From: Candidatus Lariskella endosymbiont of Epinotia ramella
GTDB lineage: Bacteria; Pseudomonadota; Alphaproteobacteria; Rickettsiales; Midichloriaceae
Length of the DNA stretch: 64,000 nucleotides
Reading direction: 5' to 3'
Assembly (NCBI RefSeq): GCF_964019805.1
Contig: NZ_OZ026472.1
Span: 434,001 to 498,000 of the forward strand
The position numbers were made by a program, and so were the translations under genes. The notes beneath the pieces are model-generated. The model did not search any database. It saw only the letters and a program-made list of their open reading frames with translations, and had not been told where the DNA came from. Shown piece by piece: positions 1 to 9,875 of this stretch. How positions within the stretch are numbered: the first letter of the stretch is position 1; each line of letters starts with the position of its first letter.

Positions 1-84
1 ATAGAAAGGTCTATACAATTATTTTGCCTGCAGTGCCTTAAATTAAGAAGCACAAATAGTGACAATAATCATGAAATACCAATC

Positions 85-1341
85 TTAGCTACTAGATCTA
101 AATATCACGACTGGAGAGAGCTTTGATGCTTTTATAGCAGGATAAATTGTGGCAACAAGTGATAGCAATACTGAAATTAAGAAAATAAACATTACATTTA
201 CAAAAGAGAGTTCTGACGGAAGACTAGTTAGAAAGTATATTACAGGGTCAAACAATGTAATGCCTGTTAAAGATTCAAGAAATTCTCTGATTTTTTCAAT
301 ATTGACCGCAAAAAGCACTCCCAAAACGCAGCCAATTATAGTCCCTGTAATTCCTATTATAGAGCCGCATAACATGAATATTTTTACTATTGAAGATTGA
401 TCCATCCCTATTGTTTTAAATATAGCGATTCCTGTTTTTTTATCATTAACTAGCATTGTTAAGCTAGTTATAATATTGAATGCGGCTATAACAACAATGA
501 GGGAAAGTATGAAGAACATAACATTTCTTTCTATACGCAATGCATTCATTAGTGAATCATTTTGCTGCGTCCAATCAACTATTGCAAGATCTTTAGAATT
601 ACTTTCTAGAACTTGAGATATTGCCTTTTTTATATGCTGCAGATCGGTATGTTTGTGCAATATAACCTCTATACCACTAATTTTTTGGTTGATTCCTAGA
701 AATAACTGAGCAGACTTTAGCGGCATAAATACAATGCTACTATTATACTCACACATACCAACATCAAAAACCCCAACGATCTTAAAGGTTTTTGCTCTTG
801 GTATAGCACCTATTGCAAGGTTATCAAGTTCAGGCGATATTAGTTTAATGCTATCCCCTTCAGAAACATCAAGTTGTTTAGCAAGTTCTACTCCGATGAG
901 AATGCCTTCTCCACGCCTGTAAGGACTAAATCCTTCACCTAATAAAGAATTTGTCATGATTGGCTTTTGTTCTAAATCCACTCCATCAATTGCCCGAATA
1001 ATCACGCCTGTTGCATTTCTACCCATAACCATAGCTTGATCAGTGATGATTGGCGCTACAAATTTTATGCCTGGAATATCCTGAATTTGCTGAGATAGTG
1101 ACTTATCAAATGACATAAGTCTATTACCTGGTGCCATAATAGTGATATGGCCATTGATGCCTAAAATCCTCTTAATAAGCTCAGTTTCATATCCATTCAT
1201 TACAGACATTACTATAATTAAAACACTAACACCTATCGCGATTCCAATTAATGAAAGGGTATTGATAACAGAAATAAAACCGTCTTTTTTTTTTGTTAAT
1301 AAATAGCGGCATGCAATCTGCCACTCAAAATTTTTTATCAT
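85..1341 (-). CDS. lolC: Lipoprotein-releasing ABC transporter permease (LolC/LolE family)
   Basis: Inner-membrane permease of the Lol system, which with the ATPase LolD releases lipoproteins from the inner membrane to the carrier LolA. The 418-aa length and architecture fit the family: one N-terminal membrane helix (about residues 22-48, ending in VLIIVMSVMNGYE), a large periplasmic domain, then three C-terminal helices of the FtsX-type permease domain (about 270-300, 320-345, 375-405). LolD is not in the window. The ATG abuts an IS5-like element at 1342, so the native upstream region has been displaced and the Shine-Dalgarno-like AAGAGG now lies inside the IS end. LolC and LolE cannot be separated from sequence alone; alphaproteobacteria often have a single such permease. 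Confidence 0.9.
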   Translation of the reverse strand: MIKNFEWQIACRYLLTKKKDGFISVINTLSLIGIAIGVSVLIIVMSVMNGYETELIKRILGINGHITIMAPGNRLMSFDKSLSQQIQDIPGIKFVAPIITDQAMVMGRNATGVIIRAIDGVDLEQKPIMTNSLLGEGFSPYRRGEGILIGVELAKQLDVSEGDSIKLISPELDNLAIGAIPRAKTFKIVGVFDVGMCEYNSSIVFMPLKSAQLFLGINQKISGIEVILHKHTDLQHIKKAISQVLESNSKDLAIVDWTQQNDSLMNALRIERNVMFFILSLIVVIAAFNIITSLTMLVNDKKTGIAIFKTIGMDQSSIVKIFMLCGSIIGITGTIIGCVLGVLFAVNIEKIREFLESLTGITLFDPVIYFLTSLPSELSFVNVMFIFLISVLLSLVATIYPAIKASKLSPVVIFRSSS

Positions 1342-2241
1342 TAGACCTCTTGCATAACCTATTTAAAGCTCAAAGTTATAGATACCAGCAAGTAAATTAA
1401 ACCTTAAACCGAATCGTTTTCTTCTGTTCCTATAACGATCAGCGATAATTTTAAATCGTTTGATCATGCCTATGACGTTTTCATTTAAAACACGTTCACT
1501 AGACAATTGACGATTTTTCTTTTTATCTTTCCTGCTTAGTGGTCGCTTTTTTGTCTTTTTCTTTGGTAACTCTGAATTATAATGCAACTTATCAATGCCT
1601 TGATAACCAGTATCTGTAAGAACTTTAATCTCAGGGTGGATGTGAACTCCGGATTCTTTAAATAACCTGAAATCATGACGCTTGCCATTAGAAAAATTAG
1701 TGCAAATGATTTCTTTTTTCCTTTTATCCACAATAAGCTGAGTTTTTAGAGTATGTCGCCTCTTTTTTCCCGAATAAAAGTGCTTCTGTTTTTTTTAGGT
1801 CGTTCTATCGGTGTTTCAGTAGCATCAATTAACACAAGTTCGTATTCAGAATCGCTTTTTAGTAATGCTTTACGTCCAGGTAGTGAAAATCGTTTATCTT
1901 TAATTAGAGTATCTTCAATCCAACGTATATTACGATAACAGGCACTTTCACTTATTCCATAACTGCGGGAAATATGAAAATATGTCCTGTATTCACGCAA
2001 GTACTCAAGCGTCATGAGTAATCGATCTTCTAAAGCCAATTTATTGGGTTTTCCACCTTGAGACTTTAAAATAGCTTCAGCTTCTTTTAATATACTTAGT
2101 ATAACTTCAAACGTTCCTCGTTTAATGCCAGTAAGCCTGCGAAACTCTTCTGCGTATTCATCTTTGATGTTTTCAAACTTCATGTTATCCTTGATAAAAT
2201 CAAGGATTTTAATCAATTTATATGGTTATGCAAGAGGTCTA
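1342..2241 (-). mobile_element. IS5-like insertion sequence, copy 1 (900 bp)
   Basis: The element is bounded by perfect 18-bp inverted repeats TAGACCTCTTGCATAACC (1342-1359) and its complement (2224-2241). Only TA is shared at both outer ends in all four copies, which fits a TA target duplication. It encodes one transposase split over two frames. It sits between infB and lolC, directly against the lolC start codon. The same 900-bp element occurs at 36717, 60575 and 62691, and the translated reading frames are identical in all four, so the spread is recent. Confidence 0.95.
1363..2216 (-). CDS. IS5-family transposase, two overlapping frames joined by -1 frameshift (copy 1)
   Basis: ORF A (1746-2216, 156 aa) carries the helix-turn-helix region and the first catalytic aspartate in VLIDATETPIERP. 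ORF B (from 1363) carries the second aspartate in TDTGYQGID and the glutamate region around SERVLNENVIGMIKRFK. At the A8-C run after CCT, a -1 slip reads PKKKQKHFYSGKKRRHTLKT and joins the two into one DDE transposase of about 284 aa. Without the slip ORF A ends 18 codons later at GDIL. Programmed -1 frameshifting on A-rich slippery sites is known in several IS families; that it happens here is inferred from the restored motif. Confidence 0.9.
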
Positions 2242-2288
2242 TTACATTGGAAAGATAAATAGTTCAATTAAATTTATAAAATTCCTTT

Positions 2289-4985
2289 TTATAAAGATCT
2301 GCTTTCTTCAGTGACTAAGAAAACTTCAAGTTTATCACCGCTCTTTATATCATCATATCTATCAAGCGCAAGTCCGCACTCAAATCCGCTTTTTACCTCT
2401 TTGACATCGTCTTTAAAGCGTTTCAAAGTTTTCAGCGTTCCTTCATGTATAACTATGTTATCTCTAATTAATCTTACATTTGCACTGCGTTGTACTACGC
2501 CTTCGGTAACATATCCACCAGCTACTTTACCAACTTTAGTTAGATCAAATACTTGGCGTACTTCTACATAACCTAGTAATTTTTCTTTGATGGTAGGGGC
2601 AAGCATGCCAGAAACAGCAGCCTTAATATCATCAATCAAATTATATATTATAGAGTAATATTTAATATCAACGCAGAACTGTTTTGCTAGATTTCTAGCT
2701 TGATGATTTGCTCTAACGTTGAAGCCTAGTATAAGTGCGTTTGATGTTGCAGCGAGTGTTACATCAGATTCATTTACTGCACCTACGCCAGAATGCATTA
2801 ATCGTATCTTGACTTCATCATTAGAGAATTTCATGAGGCTAGAGACGATTGCTTCTATAGAGCCGTTTACATCTGCTTTGACTATCAGCGGTAATTCTTC
2901 TATTTTAGCCTGTTGTACTTTATGGAATAACTGATCCATTGAAGAGTGACCTGCAATGAATTTTTTAGCTCTTTCTCTCTGGATTCTGAAATCAACCAAT
3001 TCTCTAGCGTGGCGTTCATCTTGAACAACAATAAATTCATCTCCTGCGGATGGTACTTGATTTAGACCGAGTACTTCAACTGGAATAGATGGGCCTGCTT
3101 GTTTTAAGTGTTCGCCTTTATCATTAATCAGCGCTCGTATTTTACCATACGAATTTCCGACGACCACTATGTTTCCTACCTTCAAAGTGCCTTTTAGAAC
3201 TAAAAGTGTCGCTAAAGCACCCTTGTTTTTATCCATTTTTGCTTCTACAACAGCTCCAGCTGCAGAGCCTTCTTCTCTTGCTTTCAGAGATAACAGCTCA
3301 GCTTGTAGTAATATTGCTTCCTCTAGTTTATCCAGTCCAATCTTATTTCTTGCAGATACCTCAACTATCATAGTATCTCCACCCATCTCTTCTGGAATAA
3401 GACCATGAACGAGCATTGCAGATTTTACAGTTTGAACATCAGCTTCTTTTTTGTCGATCTTATTTACTGCGACAATAATTGGAACGTTTGCAGCTTTCGC
3501 ATGGCTAATTGCCTCAACTGTTTGCTCTTTGATTCCATCATCTGCAGCTACTACAAGTACAACTATATCTGTCACTTTAGCACCGCGCATACGCATTGCG
3601 GTAAACGCTTCGTGACCTGGAGTGTCTAAAAACGTGATACTGTGTTTACTTTCCAAAGATACATGATAAGCACCAATATGTTGTGTAATCCCACCAAATT
3701 CTCCGGTCACAACGTCTGTACAGCGGAGTGCATCCAAAAGCGAAGTTTTTCCGTGATCAACGTGCCCCATCACTGTAACTATTGGTGCTCTTGGTACAAG
3801 AGTGGATTCAAAATCCTCACTTTCTGAGAAAATTGCTCTTTCAAGTTCAGCATTTGTCACGCGTTTTGGTATATGACCAAATTCTGAAACTATTAATTCA
3901 GCAGTATCAGCGTCTATTGCTTGATTGATTGTTGCCATTATTCCCAATTTTATCAAAGCTTTGACTAAATCTGCGGCTTTTTCTGCCATTCTATTAGATA
4001 ATTCCTGTACTGTAATGGCATCTGGAATCATAACCTCGCGAATTACCTTCTCAATAACAACATTTTTCTGTTGTTTAGCAGCTTTGTTTTTTAATTTTCT
4101 GAAACGTGCGTGATGTCCTATCGTTATGCCATCAACGTCATCTTCTCTTTCTAATATACGTAAGCTTGCCACAGAAATCTTTTTACTTGCGCGTTTAACA
4201 GCAACATGTTTTTTTGATGCAGTCGTACTTTCGACATCTTTATCTTTCTCTCTTATGGTTGACAGCTCGGAATCCTTTTTGCTCACAGGTTTCTTGATTT
4301 CTATTTGCTCTTTCGTTTGCTGTGTGCTCGAAGAGCTTTCATCGGAATGAGATGAGGTTTTAGATTCAACGTTGATATTATTGAGATTTCTAACTTTACC
4401 TTTGCTACTAATCATTAGTTTGATGCTATCACTTCTTTTTGAGTCGAAAGCATCTACTATTTTTTTAGCTGGTTCCTCTAAATCGGCAGTTTTTTGTTGT
4501 ACAGTGCAATCAGCTTCGCTTGACTTATCTATTACATCAGCTTCGCTTTCTTTAGGAAGAGTGTCTTGCTCATGAACATCATTCTTTAAGTCAGACTGCA
4601 AGTTTTCACTTAGCTCTACGTTTGTAAATTCTTCAGGTGCAGCAGTAACTTCAGGGTTTTGAGTATCAGATGCTGTTTTAGATTCATGAGACAAAGCTGA
4701 TTCGCGTTTTTCCCGTTCTGCTGAAAGCAGAGCATTTATGCGATCTTCTTGTTCACGCTGCGTGAGTGATGTTTTTATAGAATGAGCAGCGACACCACTT
4801 CTAGTCCCTTTATTTTTGGTCACAATCATTACTGTGTTGTTATTGCTTTTTCCAGTTTGTACTCTAGAATAAGTCACATCGGTCTTCATACCAAAATTTC
4901 GAGAAGCATCTTGACTGGCAAGTCCGAGCTTGCCAGAATGTATACTTAGGGTTTTTTTGTTGTCACTTTTCTTTTCTTGTGTCAT
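2289..4985 (-). CDS. infB: Translation initiation factor IF-2
   Basis: GTPase that delivers initiator fMet-tRNA to the 30S subunit. The 898-aa protein has a long charged, Ser/Lys-rich N-terminal region (about 1-300), then the IF2 N-terminal domain, a G domain with GHVDHGKTS (about residue 405), DTPGHEAFT (about 452) and NKID (about 506), and the beta-barrel and C-terminal domains ending in the fMet-tRNA binding region. The ATG start is followed by a lysine-rich stretch. The usual partners nusA (upstream) and rbfA (downstream) are missing on both sides, so the common nusA-infB operon is broken here. An IS5-like element lies 48 bp after the stop codon. Confidence 0.98.
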   Translation of the reverse strand: MTQEKKSDNKKTLSIHSGKLGLASQDASRNFGMKTDVTYSRVQTGKSNNNTVMIVTKNKGTRSGVAAHSIKTSLTQREQEDRINALLSAEREKRESALSHESKTASDTQNPEVTAAPEEFTNVELSENLQSDLKNDVHEQDTLPKESEADVIDKSSEADCTVQQKTADLEEPAKKIVDAFDSKRSDSIKLMISSKGKVRNLNNINVESKTSSHSDESSSSTQQTKEQIEIKKPVSKKDSELSTIREKDKDVESTTASKKHVAVKRASKKISVASLRILEREDDVDGITIGHHARFRKLKNKAAKQQKNVVIEKVIREVMIPDAITVQELSNRMAEKAADLVKALIKLGIMATINQAIDADTAELIVSEFGHIPKRVTNAELERAIFSESEDFESTLVPRAPIVTVMGHVDHGKTSLLDALRCTDVVTGEFGGITQHIGAYHVSLESKHSITFLDTPGHEAFTAMRMRGAKVTDIVVLVVAADDGIKEQTVEAISHAKAANVPIIVAVNKIDKKEADVQTVKSAMLVHGLIPEEMGGDTMIVEVSARNKIGLDKLEEAILLQAELLSLKAREEGSAAGAVVEAKMDKNKGALATLLVLKGTLKVGNIVVVGNSYGKIRALINDKGEHLKQAGPSIPVEVLGLNQVPSAGDEFIVVQDERHARELVDFRIQRERAKKFIAGHSSMDQLFHKVQQAKIEELPLIVKADVNGSIEAIVSSLMKFSNDEVKIRLMHSGVGAVNESDVTLAATSNALILGFNVRANHQARNLAKQFCVDIKYYSIIYNLIDDIKAAVSGMLAPTIKEKLLGYVEVRQVFDLTKVGKVAGGYVTEGVVQRSANVRLIRDNIVIHEGTLKTLKRFKDDVKEVKSGFECGLALDRYDDIKSGDKLEVFLVTEESRSL

Positions 4986-5404
4986 GCAATCAAGCCTATT
5001 TGGGAAATAACTTAGCGTCTCTACATAGATTTTTAATGGAATGTAGAGCTGCGAAAAAGCCGGAAATCATAAAATTCTCGCGTCCTATTTGTTAAAATTT
5101 AACAATGCAAGATATACCTAAGTCAAAAGTATTAATGGAATAAAAACACTAAGACTTGTTATTTCGTTTAGGAAGATCAAGACAGTTAAAAATCTAATAT
5201 TAAGTCCAGCCAGTGTATATGATACACTAAAAACTTGAAAATGGAAGTTAGATGTGGCCCTAGTTAATCGCATTTTTCCTTATTCTTTATCAAAGCAAGT
5301 GCTTAGTTGTGAATAACTACGGCTTTGATTCCAAGCATTTTGATGTGTTAAAGGACTAAAATATTATAGATAACTAAAAATATGCTGCATTTTATGAGGT
5401 AGAG
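4986..5404. other. Divergent intergenic region infB-acpS
   Basis: This 419-bp AT-rich gap separates the divergent infB and acpS genes and should hold both promoters. I see no RNA gene, no convincing ORF and no member of the dispersed repeat families. Confidence 0.5.
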
Positions 5405-5788
5405 GTGCAAATACAGATTGTTGGGATAGGCTGTGACATAGTGAGTATATCGAGAATAGAAGGGTGTATCAAGAGGTTTGGTAGGAGATTTATAAGTAGA
5501 ATATTTTCAAATTATGAGATAGAGTTTGGACCAAAAATTGAGAATTTGGGGTATTATTCTTATTTTGCAAAAAGATTCGCAGCAAAGGAGGCATGTGCCA
5601 AGGCACTTGGTATAGGAATAGGTAAGCTATCATTTAAAGAAATAGAGGTGCGAAAAGATGAAGTTGGTGCGCCATACATCAACATAGAAAGCAGAGTGTG
5701 GAGCAACTACAAATTCCACTTATCGCTTTCTGACGAAAATGATATAGCGCTTGCATATGTCATAGCAATTCTATCCGCAAAAAATTGA
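5405..5788 (+). CDS. acpS: Holo-[acyl-carrier-protein] synthase
   Basis: Transfers 4'-phosphopantetheine from CoA to apo-ACP for fatty acid synthesis. The 127-aa size is typical. The N-terminal GIGCDIVSISRIE supplies the metal-binding aspartate (Asp11), and RFAAKEACAKALG supplies the conserved glutamate (Glu62). The start is a GTG at 5405 preceded by the purine-rich GAGGTAGAG; no ATG exists near the conserved N-terminus. It stands alone, divergent from infB and convergent with gltX, while in many bacteria acpS lies near pdxJ, lepB or rnc. Confidence 0.95.
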   Translation: MQIQIVGIGCDIVSISRIEGCIKRFGRRFISRIFSNYEIEFGPKIENLGYYSYFAKRFAAKEACAKALGIGIGKLSFKEIEVRKDEVGAPYINIESRVWSNYKFHLSLSDENDIALAYVIAILSAKN

Positions 5789-5794
5789 TTCGCT

Positions 5795-5995
5795 TGCGCA
5801 AATAAATTTTTGTAGAGAAGTGAAATGTGCAAAAATTAGCCATTAGAGCTACACTGCGCTAATTTTTGGATATATTAATTGGTCCTATGCTAGCAAACAC
5901 TACTTTCACAAAATCCGTAAGGTTTTTGCGCTTATTATAACAATTTTCTTACGGATTGAAAACGCTATTTCGACACTCCGAGCAGCATTTTATAG
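5795..5995. repeat. Dispersed repeat family A (AATCCGTAAG hairpin), copy 1
   Basis: The convergent acpS-gltX gap holds a repeat seen at five places. Its core is a hairpin with arms AATCCGTAAG (5912-5921) and CTTACGGATT (5948-5957) around a loop of 26 nt, next to a block reading GAGAAGTGAAATGTGCAAAA and a block containing GAGCAGCATTTTATAGC. Related copies are at about 9655-9800, 28095-28240 (partial), 53335-53590 and 56035-56235. Orientation varies. Confidence 0.8.
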
Positions 5996-6018
5996 CCCTT
6001 CCGAGGTTATTGTCTATT

Positions 6019-7359
6019 TTAAGCAGCAATACCGCTTAGTCTAGCTATGACTTTGTTGCGCCCTAAAAGTGGCAACAGATTTTGCAGCTCCGGTCCATTA
6101 TCCATTCCTGTTAATGCAAGACGAATCGGCAAAAATAAATCCTTTGAAGCTTTTCCGGTTTCTTGTTTTATGCGTTTTATCCATAAATCCCAAGTGTCAT
6201 TAGAAAATTCAGACTCAGGTAATAATTCCACAATTGCTGCAGTAAAATCTGAATCTATGATTACAGGTTTCACAACTGCTTTGCATATATCATGCCAAAT
6301 TTTCACATCTTGAAGCGTCGTAATATTTAACTGAACGCTTTGCCAAAATGTTGCATCAACGTCAAGCATGCAAAGAGTGATAAGCTTATCTTTTACATCA
6401 TCATATTTTGCAACATGCAGCAGTTTGCGATTTACTCTTTCAAGATCTAGATATTCATAGTTTGCTGCAGATTTTCCGAATTTACCTAGAGAAAATTGAT
6501 CTATCAACGATTCCATAGTAAATGGGCTTTCTGGCGCCTCTGATGTTCCTAGCTTTGCGAGAAAGCTGTTGATTGCCATAGGATCTATACCTTTTTCTCG
6601 TATAGAACGTATGTCAAATCCACCTACACGTTTCGACATTTCCCCTTCTTTGGATTTTAAAAGTGAGATATGTGCAAAGTGAGGAGCAACAGACCCTAGA
6701 GCTTCAAACATCTGAGTATGTATTGCACTATTTGATATATGATCTTCGCCGCGTACTATATCTGTAATGCCAAATTCTATATCATCTATCACAGATGCTA
6801 TTGCGTAGGTCATTGTGCCATCTGCTCTAACGAGAATAGGATCACTCAATTTATTTGTATCAAACTCGATTAATCCTCGCACCTTATCATGAAAGCATAT
6901 CCTATTGCCTTGCAACAAGAATCTCCAATGTGGTTTAATTCCTGTGCTTTCTAATTTTCCTTTCTCTGACTCTGTCAGATGCAAAGAGGCACGGTCGTAT
7001 ATAGGTGGTAAATTTCTAGAAAGCAGAGTTTTTCTCTTAATCTCTAGTTCTTCTGGTGTTTCATAACATGGGTAAAGTCGCCCAGTTTCTATCAGCTTTT
7101 GCTTTGCTTTTTCATACTTTTCAACCCTCTCAGATTGCATAAAGAAAGCATCCCAAGTGATTCCTAACCAGCTCAGATCTTCCTTTATCGCCTCAATATA
7201 TTCAACTGATGAACGAACGCTATCTGTATCATCTATTCTAAGAATAAATCGTCCACCACTTGATCTAGCATTGAGCCAAGCTATTAGTGCAGTTCTTATA
7301 TTTCCCACATGCAATAAACCCGTTGGACTTGGAGCAAACCTAGTGACCAGCATAAACAA
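6019..7359 (-). CDS. gltX: Glutamyl-tRNA synthetase
   Basis: Class I aminoacyl-tRNA synthetase that charges tRNA-Glu and, in organisms lacking GlnRS, also tRNA-Gln before amidation. The 446-aa protein starts with the HIGH-type motif FAPSPTGLLHVGN (His17) and has the KMSKS-type motif as EMSKRVG (about residue 240); IVRGEDHISNS of the catalytic domain is also present. The C-terminal anticodon-binding domain is complete. Many Rickettsiales carry two GltX paralogues; which one this is cannot be told from the window. The start could be Met1 or the nearby Met3. It lies 4 bp downstream of the DUF3857 gene on the same strand, suggesting co-transcription. Confidence 0.95.
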   Translation of the reverse strand: MFMLVTRFAPSPTGLLHVGNIRTALIAWLNARSSGGRFILRIDDTDSVRSSVEYIEAIKEDLSWLGITWDAFFMQSERVEKYEKAKQKLIETGRLYPCYETPEELEIKRKTLLSRNLPPIYDRASLHLTESEKGKLESTGIKPHWRFLLQGNRICFHDKVRGLIEFDTNKLSDPILVRADGTMTYAIASVIDDIEFGITDIVRGEDHISNSAIHTQMFEALGSVAPHFAHISLLKSKEGEMSKRVGGFDIRSIREKGIDPMAINSFLAKLGTSEAPESPFTMESLIDQFSLGKFGKSAANYEYLDLERVNRKLLHVAKYDDVKDKLITLCMLDVDATFWQSVQLNITTLQDVKIWHDICKAVVKPVIIDSDFTAAIVELLPESEFSNDTWDLWIKRIKQETGKASKDLFLPIRLALTGMDNGPELQNLLPLLGRNKVIARLSGIAA

Positions 7360-7363
7360 CTAC

Positions 7364-9283
7364 CTATTTTCTATCCTTATATTCACTGTTTTGCTGCTTT
7401 AGGATTAAAAAAGCATTTGAGAAAGCATTCAAATAATAATTTTTCAAAGATTGAAATTCCTCTGTTTTCAAGAATTCGTTTGGTATTATCATACGCTTGA
7501 TCACAAATTTAGTTAGCAGTTCAGTATCGGCGCCATTATACTTGAGGCTGCGACTTAAATCAAACCAATCATTACTAATATTGAAGCTCAAAGCATCAAG
7601 ATTAGGTATAATCATTCCTTTAAATAATGTTCTATGTATTGTGGTTTCTGGCCCTGGCATTAAAACATCAGTTACTCTCTCTTCTGGAGCGTTAAGCAAT
7701 GCATCAAGTATATCAAAACTTTCTAGTGATATTCCAGGACCAAAATTTGTTTTAGAAAACAAGTTATTTTCATTGAAAGAAAATTTAAATAACAAGTCCT
7801 GCACTACCCTTGACTTAAGATCTGGAAGCTCAACATAGTTAATATCCTTTTTATCTAAACTTCTTCCAGCAAATTGCGCAATAACCCTATCTTTTATCTC
7901 ATCATCAGAAAGGTAGAGAGCAGCTGCTGTATACATTGATGCATCTTCTCCTTGTAGCGATAGCTCAATATCCAAAAGCATACCTGATTCACCAAGCAAT
8001 TTTGCATCTTGTTTGTTGTAATATATATTACGTTTATAATCTATATAAGGAACACGCTCATAGGATGGACTTTTCGTATCAAGCACAAGCGACATCTTTC
8101 CAGCTATGTCTTTGAATATACCTTGTGCCATACTAATGTCGTTAGTTGGATCCACCCAATATACACTCCCATCCTTCGCGGTTACTTTCAGAAATGCATG
8201 ATTAAAGGCATCCAGATCAGGAAGTCCTATATAATTTGGATGCATAAAGCCTCTATTGACTAGCGCAGAATTAACCTTAAAACCTAAGCTGCGCAAGATA
8301 GCACCGGTACTGGTAGACATATCTTTGCAATCACCTATTTGAGAAGAGGCTATTGTTTTAAGATCTCTTGGGAAATATCTTCCTGATATAGAGCGCCAAT
8401 CTCCCATATATTGGATTTTTTCGCTTAGCAATGATGTGACAGCATTTATCACATCAACGTTATTTTTGAACTTTGCAGCTTTCTTTGCAATATCTTCAAA
8501 AACTGTTGGGAGTTTTTGTGATAAGACTTTCTCGTAATGAGATACTATTCTTTTGTTTAATACTTCCCAATCCGACTCACTAGAGATAGAAACAACTATC
8601 AGCTTTTCTTCGTTTATGATTCCACCTTGTTCTGATTGTCCAATGATACCTCTGTACACAGGCCTTTTCAAAAATATCTCCAGTTCGTTAAAAGAATCGC
8701 TTTTATCTTTCTTAATATCTAGTACATTTTCTGGATCATTAATCTTGATATGCAATGGAATTTTCGAAATAAACTTATGGTTTAAACTATGGAATGGTGC
8801 ATCAAGTACAATGTAGTCAGAAAAGTACCCTTCAAGTGGCGCTTTGGATTTTGAAGCAGTCTTCAATTGTATTTCTGCGCCTACTTCAACATTTGGGAAT
8901 GCTATTAGGATTTGCATTTGCTGATCAAATCCATGTGGAGCGCTAGCAAGCGGCTTAAATTCTATACTCTCTTTAGGTACATTATACTCTCGCCCATTTA
9001 CGATTGTCTTTGCTTCTATTATTTCAATCTCAGTGTCTCCAGCGTTGTAATGATGGTGAAAATTCGCGAACTGTCTTCCTTGTTCTTTGAGAATTTTAAA
9101 TTTGTTTGTAGATAAGGTAGTGTAGCTTCCATCTTCCGCAATTTCTGTAATTCTAGATGTTGATTGCATAACCGCAGCGTCATCAAGCGATGTAAATCTA
9201 GCGTAGCAATTACTGCTTAGCGTAGCAAGAAACAGAATTAAGATAAATATCCTATAAGATGCAACATTAGACCTCTTTCGCAA
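7364..9283 (-). CDS. DUF3857 / transglutaminase-like domain protein (exported)
   Basis: From the likely TTG start at 9283 the protein is 639 aa. A signal-peptide-like segment (RIFILILFLATLSSNCYA) is followed by a DUF3857 domain (FTSLDDAAVMQSTSRITEIA onward) and a transglutaminase-like core with the triad Cys in IGDCKDMS, His in FNHAFLK and Asp in YWVDPTND. Such proteins are exported and mostly uncharacterised; a cysteine-protease or amidase-type activity is a family inference. The open frame continues upstream to 9559, but that extension reads through a MITE (9268-9413) and resembles no protein, so I prefer the TTG inside the MITE end. A decayed tandem paralogue lies just upstream at 9876-11791. 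Confidence 0.8.
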   Translation of the reverse strand: MRKRSNVASYRIFILILFLATLSSNCYARFTSLDDAAVMQSTSRITEIAEDGSYTTLSTNKFKILKEQGRQFANFHHHYNAGDTEIEIIEAKTIVNGREYNVPKESIEFKPLASAPHGFDQQMQILIAFPNVEVGAEIQLKTASKSKAPLEGYFSDYIVLDAPFHSLNHKFISKIPLHIKINDPENVLDIKKDKSDSFNELEIFLKRPVYRGIIGQSEQGGIINEEKLIVVSISSESDWEVLNKRIVSHYEKVLSQKLPTVFEDIAKKAAKFKNNVDVINAVTSLLSEKIQYMGDWRSISGRYFPRDLKTIASSQIGDCKDMSTSTGAILRSLGFKVNSALVNRGFMHPNYIGLPDLDAFNHAFLKVTAKDGSVYWVDPTNDISMAQGIFKDIAGKMSLVLDTKSPSYERVPYIDYKRNIYYNKQDAKLLGESGMLLDIELSLQGEDASMYTAAALYLSDDEIKDRVIAQFAGRSLDKKDINYVELPDLKSRVVQDLLFKFSFNENNLFSKTNFGPGISLESFDILDALLNAPEERVTDVLMPGPETTIHRTLFKGMIIPNLDALSFNISNDWFDLSRSLKYNGADTELLTKFVIKRMIIPNEFLKTEEFQSLKNYYLNAFSNAFLILKQQNSEYKDRK

Positions 9284-9413
9284 CTCTACTTCTGATAATA
9301 ATTGGCGCGTCAATTTCGTGCTAAGATTCTCATGTATATCAAATACACTCCCGCACTCTGCGCATAAATCCCCTACCATTCCTCTGCCAGAAGCCTGCTT
9401 CGAAAAAGATCTA
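9268..9413. mobile_element. MITE family M2, copy 1
   Basis: A 146-bp non-coding element with imperfect terminal repeats beginning TAGACCTCTTTCG and ending CGAAAAAGATCTA. Related copies lie at 17561-17712 and 38244-38384. The interior shares blocks such as TCTGCCAGAAGC (mirrored as GCTTCTGGCAAAG in copy 2). The outermost TAGACCTCTT is the same as in the IS5-like element, so mobilisation by a related transposase is plausible. This copy sits over the 5' end of the DUF3857 gene and seems to provide its present start codon. Confidence 0.8.
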
Positions 9414-9607
9414 TTATATACAGCTTGAACTCTCAGAAAGCTAGCGGCGCAATATTGTAACATTTGAAAAACATGCTTTAGGAAAATATCACATGTTGTA
9501 ATAAAAAGTTGAGTCACTCGTAAACTCGCACAAAACAATACCACTTTTGTCATTGCCACTATTCTTCTATAAATATTTGAAAAATCAGAAAAAATTGCAT
9601 AATTGAA

Positions 9608-9638
9608 AAGTTGTTATAACATCTAGCTATAACAACTT
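9608..9638 (-). terminator. Stem-loop, possible terminator
   Basis: An 11-bp perfect stem, AAGTTGTTATA / TATAACAACTT, with a 9-nt loop. Read on the minus strand it is followed by TTTTC, so it could terminate transcription coming from the decayed paralogue at 9876-11791. The short T-run makes this tentative. Confidence 0.4.
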
Positions 9639-9654
9639 CAAGCGTCGGATTTTG

Positions 9655-9800
9655 CTAAAAATATCAATTTTTACAATTGCACGCGCGTCATAAGTCTCGG
9701 AGCAAGCATAAAATGCTGCTCAGAGTGTCAAAATAGCGCTTTAAATCCGTAAGCAAATGTTCTAACAAGCACAAAAACTTACGGATTTTGCAAAAGTAGT
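9655..9800. repeat. Dispersed repeat family A, copy 2
   Basis: Inverted arms AATCCGTAAG (9744-9753) and CTTACGGATT (9778-9787), preceded by the shared block containing AAAATGCTGCTCAGAGTGTC. It lies in the gap between the intact DUF3857 gene and its decayed paralogue. Confidence 0.8.
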
Positions 9801-9875
9801 GTTTTAGGCACTGGACAAATTACATTAGTATGCAGCTTAGTACTAGCGTTAAAGCTTTATTAGAATAAATCTACA

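Noticed and set aside
7364-9559. A 731-aa version of the DUF3857 protein starting at 9559
   Set aside because: The extra 92 residues are translated from a MITE and its flank and resemble no protein; the signal-peptide-like segment starts only after it.
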